A DNA stretch of 20,539 nt from VBDM01 sp035651815 (GTDB lineage Bacteria > Pseudomonadota > Gammaproteobacteria > Burkholderiales > SG8-39): positions 1 to 20,539 of the forward strand of contig DASRFB010000004.1 of the NCBI GenBank assembly GCA_035651815.1. Direction: 5' to 3'. A program made the position numbers and the translations under genes. Of the stretch, positions 6,920 through 14,126 are shown piece after piece; positions within the stretch are counted from its first letter, which is position 1; the number at the start of each line of letters is the position of its first letter. The notes below the pieces were generated by a model that was given only the letters and a program-made list of their open reading frames with translations, was not told where the DNA came from and ran no database searches.

Positions 6920-7564
6920 TCAGCCGCGAGCTTCGCGCGTCTTGGGCCGATACTCGCAAAGGTCCCGGATCAGGCACCTTGGGCATTCCGGCTTCAGCGC
7001 CTTGCAGACGTAGCGCCCGTGCAGGATCAGCCAGTGATGAGCGTCCTTGCGGAACTCCTCGGGAACGAACTTCGTCAGCTTGTCCTCGACCTCGCGCACG
7101 TCCTTGCCCGGCGCGATGCCGGTCCGGTTCGCCACGCGGAAGATGTGCGTGTCGACCGCGATGGTGGCGTGTCCGAAGGCGGTGTTCAGCACGACGTTCG
7201 CCGTCTTGCGGCCGACGCCGGGCAATGCCTCGAGCGCTTCGCGCGACTCGGGGACGCGGCTGCCGTGCTGCTCGACCAGGATACGGCAGGTCTGGATGAT
7301 GTTCCTGGCCTTGCCGCGGTAAAGCCCGATGGTGCGGATGTATTCCGACAGGCCGCTTTCGCCGAGCGCGAGGATCTTCTCGGGCGTGGCCGCGTCGCGG
7401 AACAGCTTCCCGGTCGCGAGGTTCACGCTCTTGTCGGTCGCCTGCGCGGACAGGATGACGGCCACCAGCAGCTCGAACGGCGTGCGGTAGACGAGCTCGG
7501 TCGTCGGCGACGGATCCGCGGCCCGGAAGCGCGCGAAGATCTCGCGCCGCTTGGCGGGGTTCAT
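6920..7564 (-). CDS. nth: Endonuclease III
   Basis: A DNA glycosylase/AP lyase of 214 aa that removes oxidised pyrimidines in base-excision repair. The helix-hairpin-helix LPGVGRKTANVVL contains catalytic Lys120, and Asp138 lies in VDTHIFRVANRTG, the same numbers as in the E. coli enzyme. The C-terminal [4Fe-4S] loop has Cys187, Cys194, Cys197 and Cys203 in C-x6-C-x2-C-x5-C spacing. It overlaps the rnfB-like stop codon by 4 nt (ATGA), so the two are translationally coupled. The same linkage of nth to an Rnf gene occurs in E. coli, where nth follows the rsx operon. Confidence 0.97.
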   Translation of the reverse strand: MNPAKRREIFARFRAADPSPTTELVYRTPFELLVAVILSAQATDKSVNLATGKLFRDAATPEKILALGESGLSEYIRTIGLYRGKARNIIQTCRILVEQHGSRVPESREALEALPGVGRKTANVVLNTAFGHATIAVDTHIFRVANRTGIAPGKDVREVEDKLTKFVPEEFRKDAHHWLILHGRYVCKALKPECPRCLIRDLCEYRPKTREARG

Positions 7565-8157
7565 CGCGCCCGTCCGGCGGCCGTCCTGCGGGCGCGGGCG
7601 CGCTCGATCGCGGCGCGCACGACCGCGCGCTTGCGCGCCGCGGCCGAGCGCCGCTGCGCGTGCTCGCGGCGGTCGCGCGCGAGGCGGGCGCCGCGCCGTT
7701 CGTGGCGGTCGCGCGCGGCGTCGACGCGGGCCGGCGTCCATACGTCTTCCGGCGCGGGCGCCGCCATGGCGATGCAGTCGACGGGGCAGGGCGGCAGGCA
7801 CAGCTCGCACCCGGAGCACAGCTCGGTGAGCACCGTGTGCATCGCCTGCGCTGCGCCGACGATGGCGTCGACCGGGCAGGCCTGGATGCACAGGGTGCAG
7901 CCGATGCAGCGCGCCTCGTCGATCAGGGCGACGCGCCGGGGCGTCTCGGCGCCGCACGCGGGATCGAGCGGCGCGACGGGGCGCTCGGTCAGCTGCGCGA
8001 GCTTTCGCAGGGTGGCCTCGCCCCCGGGCGGGCAGCGGTTGATCGCGGCGCCGGCGGCGATCGCCTGCGCATAAGGCCGGCATCCCGCGTAGCCGCATTT
8101 GCCGCATTGCGTCTGCGGAAGCAGCGCGTCGATCTGATCGACGCTCGCCGTGCTCAC
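7561..8157 (-). CDS. rnfB: RnfB/RsxB-like iron-sulfur protein, soluble orphan form
   Basis: A 198-aa ferredoxin-like protein. The N-terminal Fe-S motif CGKCGYAGC plus Cys42 (Cys18, 21, 26, 42) is followed by two [4Fe-4S] ferredoxin motifs: CIGCTLCIQACP (Cys84, 87, 90, 94) and CSGCELCLPPCP (Cys114, 117, 120, 124). The order matches RnfB/RsxB of the Rnf electron-transport complex. The hydrophobic N-terminal membrane anchor of canonical RnfB is missing: the protein starts only 17 residues before the first cluster. The last 50 residues are very rich in Arg and Ala. The GTG start overlaps the pyrD stop codon (8154-8157), and the stop overlaps the nth start. No rnfA, C, D, G or E is present, so it probably acts as a soluble electron carrier rather than as part of a sodium pump. 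Confidence 0.88.
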   Translation of the reverse strand: MSTASVDQIDALLPQTQCGKCGYAGCRPYAQAIAAGAAINRCPPGGEATLRKLAQLTERPVAPLDPACGAETPRRVALIDEARCIGCTLCIQACPVDAIVGAAQAMHTVLTELCSGCELCLPPCPVDCIAMAAPAPEDVWTPARVDAARDRHERRGARLARDRREHAQRRSAAARKRAVVRAAIERARARRTAAGRAR

Positions 8158-9200
8158 GACGCGGCTCCTTGCGCCTTCCGGCCGTCCGCGGCGAGCCCGC
8201 GGACGATCTCGCCCGCGAGCCGCGGGCCGCGATAGAGCAGCGCCGTATACAGCTGCACCAGGTCGGCCCCCGCGTCGAGCTTCTCGCGCGCGTCGCGCGC
8301 GCTCGCGATGCCCCCTACCCCGATGATCGAGACGCGCGCCGGGAGCGCGCGGCGCAGCTTCGCCACGACCCGCGTGGCGCGCGCCCGCAGCGGCGGCCCC
8401 GAGAGCCCGCCCGCCTCCTCGCCGTGGCGCAGCTGCTTCACGCCTTCGCGCGACACGGTGGTGTTGGTCGCGATCACGGCGTCGATCCCGTGCGCGACGA
8501 CGCGGTCGGCGATCTGCGCGATCGCGGCGTCGTCGAGGTCGGGCGAGACCTTGACCGCGAGCGGGGCGCGCCGGCCGTGCTGCGCGGCCAGCCGGTCGCG
8601 CTCCGCGACGAGCCGCCCGAGCAGCATGTCGATCTCGTGCGTCTGTTGCAGATCGCGCAGTCCTTTCGTGTTCGGCGACGAGACGTTGGCGGTGAAGAAC
8701 GACGCGTGCGGGTAGAGCCTGGCGAGCACCTCGGCGTACTCGGCCGCGGCGCGCTCGTTCGGCGTGTCGAAGTTGCGGCCGATGTTCACGCCGAGGACGC
8801 CGCGATAGCGGCGGGCGGTCAGGTTGCGCGCGACGCTCTCGGCGCCGTCGCTGTTGAATCCCATGCGGTTGATGAGGGCCTCGGCCGCCGGCAGCCGGAA
8901 GATGCGCGGCAGCGGGTTCCCCGGCTGGGGCCGTAGCGTCACGGCGCCGATCTCGAGGAAGCCGAAGCCCAGCCTCCCGAGCGCGTCGACGTGCTCGCCG
9001 TTCTTGTCGAGGCCGGCCGCGAGACCGACCGGGTTCGGGAAATCGAGGCCCATCGCGCGCACGGGCAGCCGCGGCGCCCGCGAGGCGAGCAGCGACGCCG
9101 CGCCGAGGCGGTCGAGGCAATCGAGCGATCGGAAAGCGAGGCGGTGCGCCGTCTCGGGCTCGAAGGCGAAGAGAAGGGGACGCGCGGCGCGGTACAGCAT
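8154..9200 (-). CDS. pyrD: Dihydroorotate dehydrogenase (quinone), class 2
   Basis: This FMN enzyme oxidises dihydroorotate to orotate with quinone as acceptor, the fourth step of pyrimidine synthesis, at the inner membrane. It has 348 aa from ATG 9200. The N-terminal helical segment MLYRAARPLLFAFEPETAHRL, which docks on the membrane in class 2 enzymes, aligns with the usual family start; an ATG 9 nt upstream (9209) is the alternative. The catalytic serine lies in NVSSPNTKGLRDLQ, substrate and FMN contacts in INRMGFNSDG and ATNTTVSREG, and the phosphate-binding loop in GVGGIASARDA. Neither start has a clear Shine-Dalgarno sequence. It follows bpt by 19-28 nt and overlaps the rnfB-like start by 4 nt. 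Confidence 0.96.
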   Translation of the reverse strand: MLYRAARPLLFAFEPETAHRLAFRSLDCLDRLGAASLLASRAPRLPVRAMGLDFPNPVGLAAGLDKNGEHVDALGRLGFGFLEIGAVTLRPQPGNPLPRIFRLPAAEALINRMGFNSDGAESVARNLTARRYRGVLGVNIGRNFDTPNERAAAEYAEVLARLYPHASFFTANVSSPNTKGLRDLQQTHEIDMLLGRLVAERDRLAAQHGRRAPLAVKVSPDLDDAAIAQIADRVVAHGIDAVIATNTTVSREGVKQLRHGEEAGGLSGPPLRARATRVVAKLRRALPARVSIIGVGGIASARDAREKLDAGADLVQLYTALLYRGPRLAGEIVRGLAADGRKAQGAAS

Positions 9201-9228
9201 GCGCGCCATTTTAGCGCGCGGGCCCGGA

Positions 9229-9969
9229 TCAGCCCTCGATCTCCGCGTCGGTCAGCGCGCGCCAGTTGCCGTCGACGAGGCCCTCGATCGGGCGGAAGCG
9301 CGCCTTGTACGACATCTTGCGGCTGTCGCGTATCCAGTAGCCGAGGTAGAGGTACGGCAGCCCGAGGCTGCGGCACTGCTCGATCTGCCACAGGATGTTG
9401 TACGTGCCGAAGCTCGCGCCTTCCACCGCGGGATCGTAGAACGTGTACACCGAGGACAGGCCGTCGCTCAGGTGGTCGACGATCGAGACCATCACGAGGC
9501 GGCCCTCGTCGCGGAACTCCACGAGGCGCGTGCTCACGCGGCTCTGCAGCAGGAAGTGCGAGTACTGGTCGCGGCTGTCCTGGTCCATGCCGCCGCCGGC
9601 GTGCCGGCTCGCCTGGTAGCGCAGGTAGAGCGAGTAGTGCTCGACGCGGAAGCGCAGCCCCATGACGCTCGTCTGCAGCGCGGCGTGCCGCGCCCAGGCG
9701 CGCCGGTGCGTGCGCGCCGGCACGAATTCGGCGACCGGCACCCGCACCGGAACGCAGGCGCGGCAATGGTCGCAGTACGGCCGGTAGGTGAAGATGCCGC
9801 TGCGGCGGAAGCCGAGGCGGACCAGGTCGCCGTACAGCTCGTTGCCGATGAGATGGCTCGGCGTCGCGACCTGCGAGCGCGCCATCTTTCCCGGGAGGTA
9901 GGAGCACGGGTACGGTGCAGTCACGTAGAACTGCAGTACCGCGTGCGGCAGATCGTTCAGTTGCGACAT
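9229..9969 (-). CDS. bpt: Aspartate/glutamate leucyltransferase (bacterial ATE homologue)
   Basis: A 246-aa aminoacyl-tRNA-protein transferase that adds leucine to N-terminal Asp or Glu, making the protein a ClpS/ClpAP substrate (N-degron pathway). The cysteine-rich start FYVTAPYPCSYLPG (14-27) and the YCDHCRACVPVRV segment are typical of the ATE N-terminal domain. The C-terminal half carries the GNAT-like features YTFYDP and YLYLGYWIRDSRKMSYKARFRP. The ATG lies inside the end of aat (13-nt overlap), so the two N-degron enzymes are co-translated. Leucyl rather than arginyl specificity is inferred from bacterial Bpt proteins. Confidence 0.93.
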   Translation of the reverse strand: MSQLNDLPHAVLQFYVTAPYPCSYLPGKMARSQVATPSHLIGNELYGDLVRLGFRRSGIFTYRPYCDHCRACVPVRVPVAEFVPARTHRRAWARHAALQTSVMGLRFRVEHYSLYLRYQASRHAGGGMDQDSRDQYSHFLLQSRVSTRLVEFRDEGRLVMVSIVDHLSDGLSSVYTFYDPAVEGASFGTYNILWQIEQCRSLGLPYLYLGYWIRDSRKMSYKARFRPIEGLVDGNWRALTDAEIEG

Positions 9970-10667
9970 GTCTCTATCGGAGCGTCGGCGCCGGACCAGC
10001 TTCCCGGGGCCCGCGCATAGTCTACCAATTCCTGGAGCAGGCGGGCGAAATCGCGGCGCGGGATCTCGCGGGCGCCGAGCGACTCGAGATGCGCCGTGTG
10101 CATCTGGCAGTCGATGAGCGCGATGCCTTCGCGCTTGCAGCGCTCGACCAGCGCGACCAGCGCGATCTTCGAGGCGTCGCGCGCGCGGGTGAACATCGAT
10201 TCGCCGAAGAACACGCGCCCGAGCGCGACGCCGTAAAGGCCGCCGGCGAGCTCGCCGTCGATCCGGACCTCGACCGAATGCGCGTGGCCCAGCCGGTGCA
10301 GCCGCTCGTACGCGTCGCGCATCGGCTCGGTGATCCACGTGCCGCCTGCGCCGTCCCGCGGCGCGGCGCACGCCGCGATGACCTCGCGGAACGCGCCGTC
10401 GAACCCGACCTCGTGCGGCCGGTTGCGGATCGCCTTCGCGAGCGAGCGCGACACCTTGAGCTCCTCCGGGAAGAGCACCATGCGCGGGTCAGGGCTCCAC
10501 CACAGGATCGGATCGTTCTCCGCGAACCAGGGAAAGATGCCGCGCCGGTAGCCCGCGAGCAGGCGCTCGGGCGACAGGTCGCCGCCCGCGGCGAGCAGGC
10601 CGTTCGGGCGCGCGAGCGCGCGCGCGAGCGGCGGAAAGGGCTCGTCGCCTTCCAGCCACGGGATCAT
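9957..10667 (-). CDS. aat: Leucyl/phenylalanyl-tRNA-protein transferase
   Basis: A 236-aa cytoplasmic enzyme that transfers Leu or Phe from tRNA to N-terminal Lys or Arg, creating an N-degron read by ClpS. Diagnostic segments are the start MIPWLEGDEPFPP, LLAAGGDLSPERLLAGYRRG followed by IFPWF, WWSPDPRMVLFPEELKVSRS, WITEPMRDAYERLHRLGHAHSVEVR, and FFGESMFTRARDASKIAL. Length and motifs are complete. It lies 4 nt after the Rieske gene and overlaps bpt by 13 nt. The pairing of aat and bpt followed by pyrD is a common betaproteobacterial arrangement. Confidence 0.97.
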   Translation of the reverse strand: MIPWLEGDEPFPPLARALARPNGLLAAGGDLSPERLLAGYRRGIFPWFAENDPILWWSPDPRMVLFPEELKVSRSLAKAIRNRPHEVGFDGAFREVIAACAAPRDGAGGTWITEPMRDAYERLHRLGHAHSVEVRIDGELAGGLYGVALGRVFFGESMFTRARDASKIALVALVERCKREGIALIDCQMHTAHLESLGAREIPRRDFARLLQELVDYARAPGSWSGADAPIETCRN

Positions 10668-10671
10668 GGGA

Positions 10672-11364
10672 TCAGCACTTCACCTGCTGCCGGCAATATT
10701 CGCTCAGCTCGCTCACCACGCAGCTGCCGCGGACCGGGTCGTGCGCGTGGCCGTTGTGCTCGAGCGTCAGGCGGAACTCGTACTTGGAGAAGAACTCGCC
10801 GAACATCTCCCCGCCCAGGGTGCCGATCGCGTACAGCGCGTCGGTCGCGGCGTCGTGATCGAGCAGGATGGCGGCGAGCGGCTGCGGGGCGGGTCCGGCG
10901 ACGACCCGCGCCCCTTCGGCGGGGTCGTACTGGCTGTGCTCGGAGCAGCAGTGGATCACATGGGCGAAGCGGTTCTGCGGCGTGCGCTCGGCGCGGTAGC
11001 TGATGAAGCTGATCTCGCGCGTCGGATAGGTCATGCGATGGGCGCAGATCGCCGAGTACGCGACCACGCTGTGGGCGGGGCCGACGCCGCCGGACCAGCG
11101 GTAAGTATCGGACGACGCGGTCTTCAGCTCCGCGGCGGGGCGCGTCGGCTTGCCGAGGTTCAGCAGAAAGCAGGGCGTGCCCGCAAACGGATAGTGGAAG
11201 ATGAAATTGCGCTCGGAGGGCAGCTCCGCGGCCTTGATCGGCCGGCCGCCCGCATCGACGAGTCGCGCCCGGCCGTAGTAATGCGGACGGGCGCCGGCGC
11301 GCGCCGCGAGCGGCGACATCGCCACCGCAGCCGCGCACCCGAGCATGAATTGCCGTCGCTCCAT
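10672..11364 (-). CDS. Tat-exported Rieske-like [2Fe-2S] protein
   Basis: A 230-aa protein with a twin-arginine type N terminus (MERRQFMLGCAAAVAMSPLA), so the folded protein would be exported or anchored in the inner membrane. The cluster motif is C-A-H (Cys107, His109) and C-S-E-H (Cys140, His143). The two halves are about 30 residues apart, longer than the usual 15-17, and Cys139 sits directly before the second cysteine ligand. A conserved-looking YDPAEGARVVAGPAPQPLAAI stretch follows, as in the third Rieske loop. Redox partner and substrate are unknown. AAGGAG lies 5 nt before the ATG. The frame stays open far upstream, antisense to the amt gene, which is not coding. It is the first gene of the seven-gene minus-strand run, 4 nt before aat. 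Confidence 0.8.
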   Translation of the reverse strand: MERRQFMLGCAAAVAMSPLAARAGARPHYYGRARLVDAGGRPIKAAELPSERNFIFHYPFAGTPCFLLNLGKPTRPAAELKTASSDTYRWSGGVGPAHSVVAYSAICAHRMTYPTREISFISYRAERTPQNRFAHVIHCCSEHSQYDPAEGARVVAGPAPQPLAAILLDHDAATDALYAIGTLGGEMFGEFFSKYEFRLTLEHNGHAHDPVRGSCVVSELSEYCRQQVKC

Positions 11365-11499
11365 CGGCTCCTTCGGGCCGGTCTTCACCGCCGGCCGGAC
11401 GCACCATTTTGAGGCAGAATAGCCGCCGCCGTCACGGAGTATGTGACCGAAGCGGCGCCAAAACAATCCGTTGTGCTCCATTTTCCGGAGGAGGAGATC

Positions 11500-12726
11500 A
11501 TGGGAGCGATGTCCGTAGAGACGCTGAAGGCCGGCAGCGACGTGCTGTTCATCCTGCTCGGGGCGATCCTGGTGCTCGCGATGCATTCGGGGTTCGCCTT
11601 CCTCGAGCTCGGGACGGTGCGGGCGAAGAACCAGGTCAATGCCCTGGTCAAGATCCTTTCCGACTTCAGCGTCTCGACGCTGGCCTATTTCTTCATCGGC
11701 TACCTGATCGCGTACGGCGCGGGGTTCCTGACCGGCGCCGAGAAGCTCGCCGAGAAGCAGGGCTACGAGCTGGTGCGCTTCTTCTTCCTGCTCACGTTCG
11801 CCGCGGCGACGCCGGCGATCATCTCGGGCGGCATCGCCGAGCGGGCGCGCTTCTATCCGCAGCTGATCGCGTCGTTCCTCATCGTCGCCTTCGTCTACCC
11901 GTTCTTCGAGGCGATGGCGTGGGGGCAGCGCTGGGGCGTCCAGGCCTGGATCAAGGCGGCGTTCTCCGAGGAGTTCCACGATTTCGCCGGCTCGATCGTC
12001 GTCCACGCGGTGGGCGGCTGGCTCGGCCTCGTCGCGGTGCTGTTCCTCGGACCGCGCAGCGGGCGCTACGCCAGGGACGGGAAGGTGCTGGCGGCGCACC
12101 CGCCCTCCAGCATCCCCTTCCTCGCGCTCGGCGCGTGGATCCTCTCGGTCGGCTGGTTCGGCTTCAACGTCATGTCGGCGCAGACCATCGACAAGGTGAG
12201 CGGCCTGGTGGCGGTCAACTCGCTGATGGCGATGGTCGGCGGTACGCTCGCCGCGCTCGTCGTCGGGCGTAACGACCCGGGCTTCGTGCACAACGGTCCG
12301 CTCGCGGGCCTGGTCGCAGTGTGCGCCGGCTCCGACGTCATGCACCCGATCGGCTCGCTCGTCGTCGGCGCGGTCGCGGGCGCGATCTTCGTCAGCATGT
12401 TCACGCTGGCGCAGAACCGCTGGAAGATCGACGACGTGCTCGGCGTCTGGCCGCTCCACGGCTTGTGCGGCGCATGGGGCGGGATCGCCGCCGGCATCTT
12501 CGGGGCGAAGGCGCTCGGCGGCCTGGGCGGCGTCTCGTTCATGTCGCAGCTCGTCGGCACCGTGGCCGGAATCGCGATCGCGCTCGCGGGCGGCGCGATC
12601 ATCTACGGCGTGCTGCGCGCGGTCACCAGGCTGCGCCTCGAGCCCGAGGAGGAGTTCAGCGGCGCCGACCTCTCGATCCACAAGATCTCGGCGACGCCCG
12701 AGAACGCCGTGCGCAGCGTGGCCTGA
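11500..12726 (+). CDS. amt: Ammonium transporter (Amt/MEP/Rh family)
   Basis: An integral inner-membrane channel of 408 aa with about 11 hydrophobic helices, conducting ammonium. Signature parts are DFAGSIVVHAVGG, with Asp161 and pore His169, and GVWPLHGLCGAWGGI, with the second pore His320; these correspond to Asp160, His168 and His318 of E. coli AmtB. The frame is open to 11443, but GGAGGAGGAG stands just before ATG 11500 and decides that start. AmtB of E. coli has a cleaved signal peptide; none is evident here. No glnK gene is adjacent, so PII control, if any, comes from elsewhere. The gene diverges from the Rieske gene across 135 bp and converges with the Nudix gene. Confidence 0.93.
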   Translation: MGAMSVETLKAGSDVLFILLGAILVLAMHSGFAFLELGTVRAKNQVNALVKILSDFSVSTLAYFFIGYLIAYGAGFLTGAEKLAEKQGYELVRFFFLLTFAAATPAIISGGIAERARFYPQLIASFLIVAFVYPFFEAMAWGQRWGVQAWIKAAFSEEFHDFAGSIVVHAVGGWLGLVAVLFLGPRSGRYARDGKVLAAHPPSSIPFLALGAWILSVGWFGFNVMSAQTIDKVSGLVAVNSLMAMVGGTLAALVVGRNDPGFVHNGPLAGLVAVCAGSDVMHPIGSLVVGAVAGAIFVSMFTLAQNRWKIDDVLGVWPLHGLCGAWGGIAAGIFGAKALGGLGGVSFMSQLVGTVAGIAIALAGGAIIYGVLRAVTRLRLEPEEEFSGADLSIHKISATPENAVRSVA

Positions 12727-12742
12727 GCGCGCTTCAGCGCGC
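12727..12742. terminator. Short inverted repeat at convergent gene ends
   Basis: GCGCGC (12727-12732), a TTCA loop, then GCGCGC (12737-12742) directly after the amt stop. The loop contains the Nudix stop codon on the minus strand. There is no T run, so its strength as a terminator is doubtful. Confidence 0.35.
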
Positions 12743-13285
12743 CGGCAGGATGTCGCCGGCGTGCATGCGAAAGCGCCCTTCCTTGCGGTCGGCGTAGAAG
12801 TACCGCAGGGTGGTCGCGATGGTGCGGAAAGCGAGCTCGGGCCAGGGGATCTGGTCCTCGCGGAACAGCGCGACCTCGAGGCTCTCCTCGCCCGGCCCGA
12901 AGTCGGTGTCGAGGAGCCGCGCGCGGTAGAAGAGATGCACCTGGTCGACGTGCGGCACCGACAGCAGCGTGAAGGCGTCGCCGAGCTCGACGCGCGCCTT
13001 CGCTTCCTCGAGCGTCTCGCGCTGCGCCGCCTGGGCGGTGGTCTCGCCGAGCTCCATGAAGCCGGCGGGCAGCGTCCAGAAGCCCGCGCGCGGCTCGATC
13101 GCCCGCTTGCACAGCAGGACGCGGTCCTCCCATTCGGGGATCGTACCGACGACCATCAGCGGATTGCGGTAGTGGATCGTCCCGCAGCTCTCGCACACGT
13201 GCCGCGGCAGCGTGTCCCCGGGCGGGACGCGCAACGCCACGCGCGCCCCGCAGGTGCTGCAGAACTGCATCGGCGGCAGGCTCAT
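12734..13285 (-). CDS. Nudix hydrolase with N-terminal zinc ribbon
   Basis: A 183-aa hydrolase of nucleoside diphosphate-linked compounds. A zinc ribbon (Cys9, Cys12, Cys31, Cys34 in CSTCG and CESCG) precedes the Nudix fold. The complete Nudix box runs from Gly75 (GFMELGE) to REtlEE (Arg89, Glu90, Glu93, Glu94), matching G-x5-E-x7-RE-x2-EE. The ribbon plus Nudix order resembles NudC-type NADH/RNA-cap pyrophosphatases and ADP-ribose pyrophosphatases, but the protein is shorter than NudC and lacks its N-terminal domain, so the substrate is uncertain. It overlaps the HAD gene by 4 nt (13282-13285) and is translationally coupled to it. Confidence 0.9.
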   Translation of the reverse strand: MSLPPMQFCSTCGARVALRVPPGDTLPRHVCESCGTIHYRNPLMVVGTIPEWEDRVLLCKRAIEPRAGFWTLPAGFMELGETTAQAAQRETLEEAKARVELGDAFTLLSVPHVDQVHLFYRARLLDTDFGPGEESLEVALFREDQIPWPELAFRTIATTLRYFYADRKEGRFRMHAGDILPAR

Positions 13286-13974
13286 GCGCCGGCCGCGACG
13301 AGCGGCGGCAGCTCGGCCAGCGTCGCGATCACGTGATCGGGCGCCGCGCCGAGATCGTCGAGCGGCGCGCCCGCGCGGTTGACCCAGAAGGTCCGGAACC
13401 CGAAGGACTTCGCGCCGCAGGCGTCCCAGCAGTTGCTCGAGACGAAGCCGATGGCGCCTTTCGGCAGCTCGAGCTTCTCGACGGCGAGCCGGTAGACCGC
13501 CGGCGCCGGCTTGTACATCTCGAGCTCGTCGACGCTGAGCACGGCGTGAAACATCTCGCGCAGGCCCGCGTTCTTCACCAGGGGACGCAGCATCGCGGGC
13601 GAGCCGTTCGAGAGGATCGCGAGCCGCAGCTTCCTCTGCTTCAGCGCGGCGATCGCCTCGCGCGCGTCCGGGAACGGCGAGAGCTCGAGATACGCGTCCA
13701 TGAGGCGCCGGAGCTGGTCGTCCGCGAGCGGCGCGCCGGCGGCCGCGCAGGCGTAGCGCAGCCCGGCTTCGGTGACGCGCTTGAAGTCCTGGTAGCGCCG
13801 CATCAGGCTGCGCTGCCAGGTGTACTCCAGCTGCTTCGCGCGCCAGGCGCGCGTGATCGCTTCGCCCTTCCCGGGCCAGAGCGTTTCGCACAGCGCCGCG
13901 ACGGTGTGGACGTCGAACAGCGTTCCGTATGCGTCGAAGACGAGCGCTCTGAGCGCCGGGACGGGAGCGGACAT
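13282..13974 (-). CDS. HAD-family hydrolase, L-2-haloacid dehalogenase type
   Basis: A 230-aa HAD hydrolase with the nucleophile in VFDAYGTLFD (Asp14). All residues known to be needed in the Pseudomonas L-2-haloacid dehalogenase L-DEX are present at a constant offset of +4: Asp14, Thr18, Arg45, Ser122 (LSNGS), Lys155, Tyr161, Ser179, Asn181 and Asp184. This favours true dehalogenase (type II) activity, converting 2-haloalkanoic acids to D-2-hydroxy acids with a covalent aspartyl ester, over a generic phosphatase. There is no signal peptide. The frame is open 27 residues upstream; ATG 13974, giving MSAPVPALRALVFDAYG, fits the family length. It overlaps the Nudix gene by 4 nt and diverges from mshE. 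Confidence 0.9.
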   Translation of the reverse strand: MSAPVPALRALVFDAYGTLFDVHTVAALCETLWPGKGEAITRAWRAKQLEYTWQRSLMRRYQDFKRVTEAGLRYACAAAGAPLADDQLRRLMDAYLELSPFPDAREAIAALKQRKLRLAILSNGSPAMLRPLVKNAGLREMFHAVLSVDELEMYKPAPAVYRLAVEKLELPKGAIGFVSSNCWDACGAKSFGFRTFWVNRAGAPLDDLGAAPDHVIATLAELPPLVAAGA

Positions 13975-14049
13975 GGGGCGGCGGGAAAGCGTCAATGATA
14001 CATCGCGGCACGCCGCCTTATCGGGGCGCGCCCGTAGGGAAAATCGCGA

Positions 14050-14078
14050 TTGCACCCTGTACGAAAAGGGGATATGGT
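14050..14078 (+). promoter_or_regulatory. Candidate sigma70-like promoter upstream of mshE
   Basis: TTGCAC (14050-14055), a 17-bp spacer, then TATGGT (14073-14078), a moderate -10. It lies just before the sigma54-like motif at 14081, so the two could be alternative promoters of the msh operon. Confidence 0.35.
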
Positions 14079-14080
14079 TC

Positions 14081-14097
14081 CCGGCACGTTTGCTGCT
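14081..14097 (+). promoter_or_regulatory. Sigma54 (RpoN)-like promoter upstream of mshE
   Basis: CCGGCACGTTTGCTGCT carries the invariant GG (14083-14084) and GC (14095-14096) exactly 10 bp apart. The GGCACG half is perfect, and CTGCT matches TTGCW in four of five positions. The start would be near 14108, 19 nt before the mshE ATG and upstream of its GGGAGG ribosome site. Confidence 0.5.
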
Positions 14098-14126
14098 TGC
14101 GGAAGCGGACAGACGAAAGGGAGGCG

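Noticed and set aside
11365..11499. Promoter of amt in the divergent gap with the Rieske gene
   Set aside because: TTGAGG and TATGTG are 25 bp apart, and no sigma54-like GG-N10-GC match was seen, so no call is made.
11365..12681. Upstream extension of the Rieske frame, antisense to amt
   Set aside because: The open frame runs to 12681, but its product is Asp/Arg/Glu-rich shadow sequence over amt. A Tat signal and AAGGAG mark the true start at 11364.
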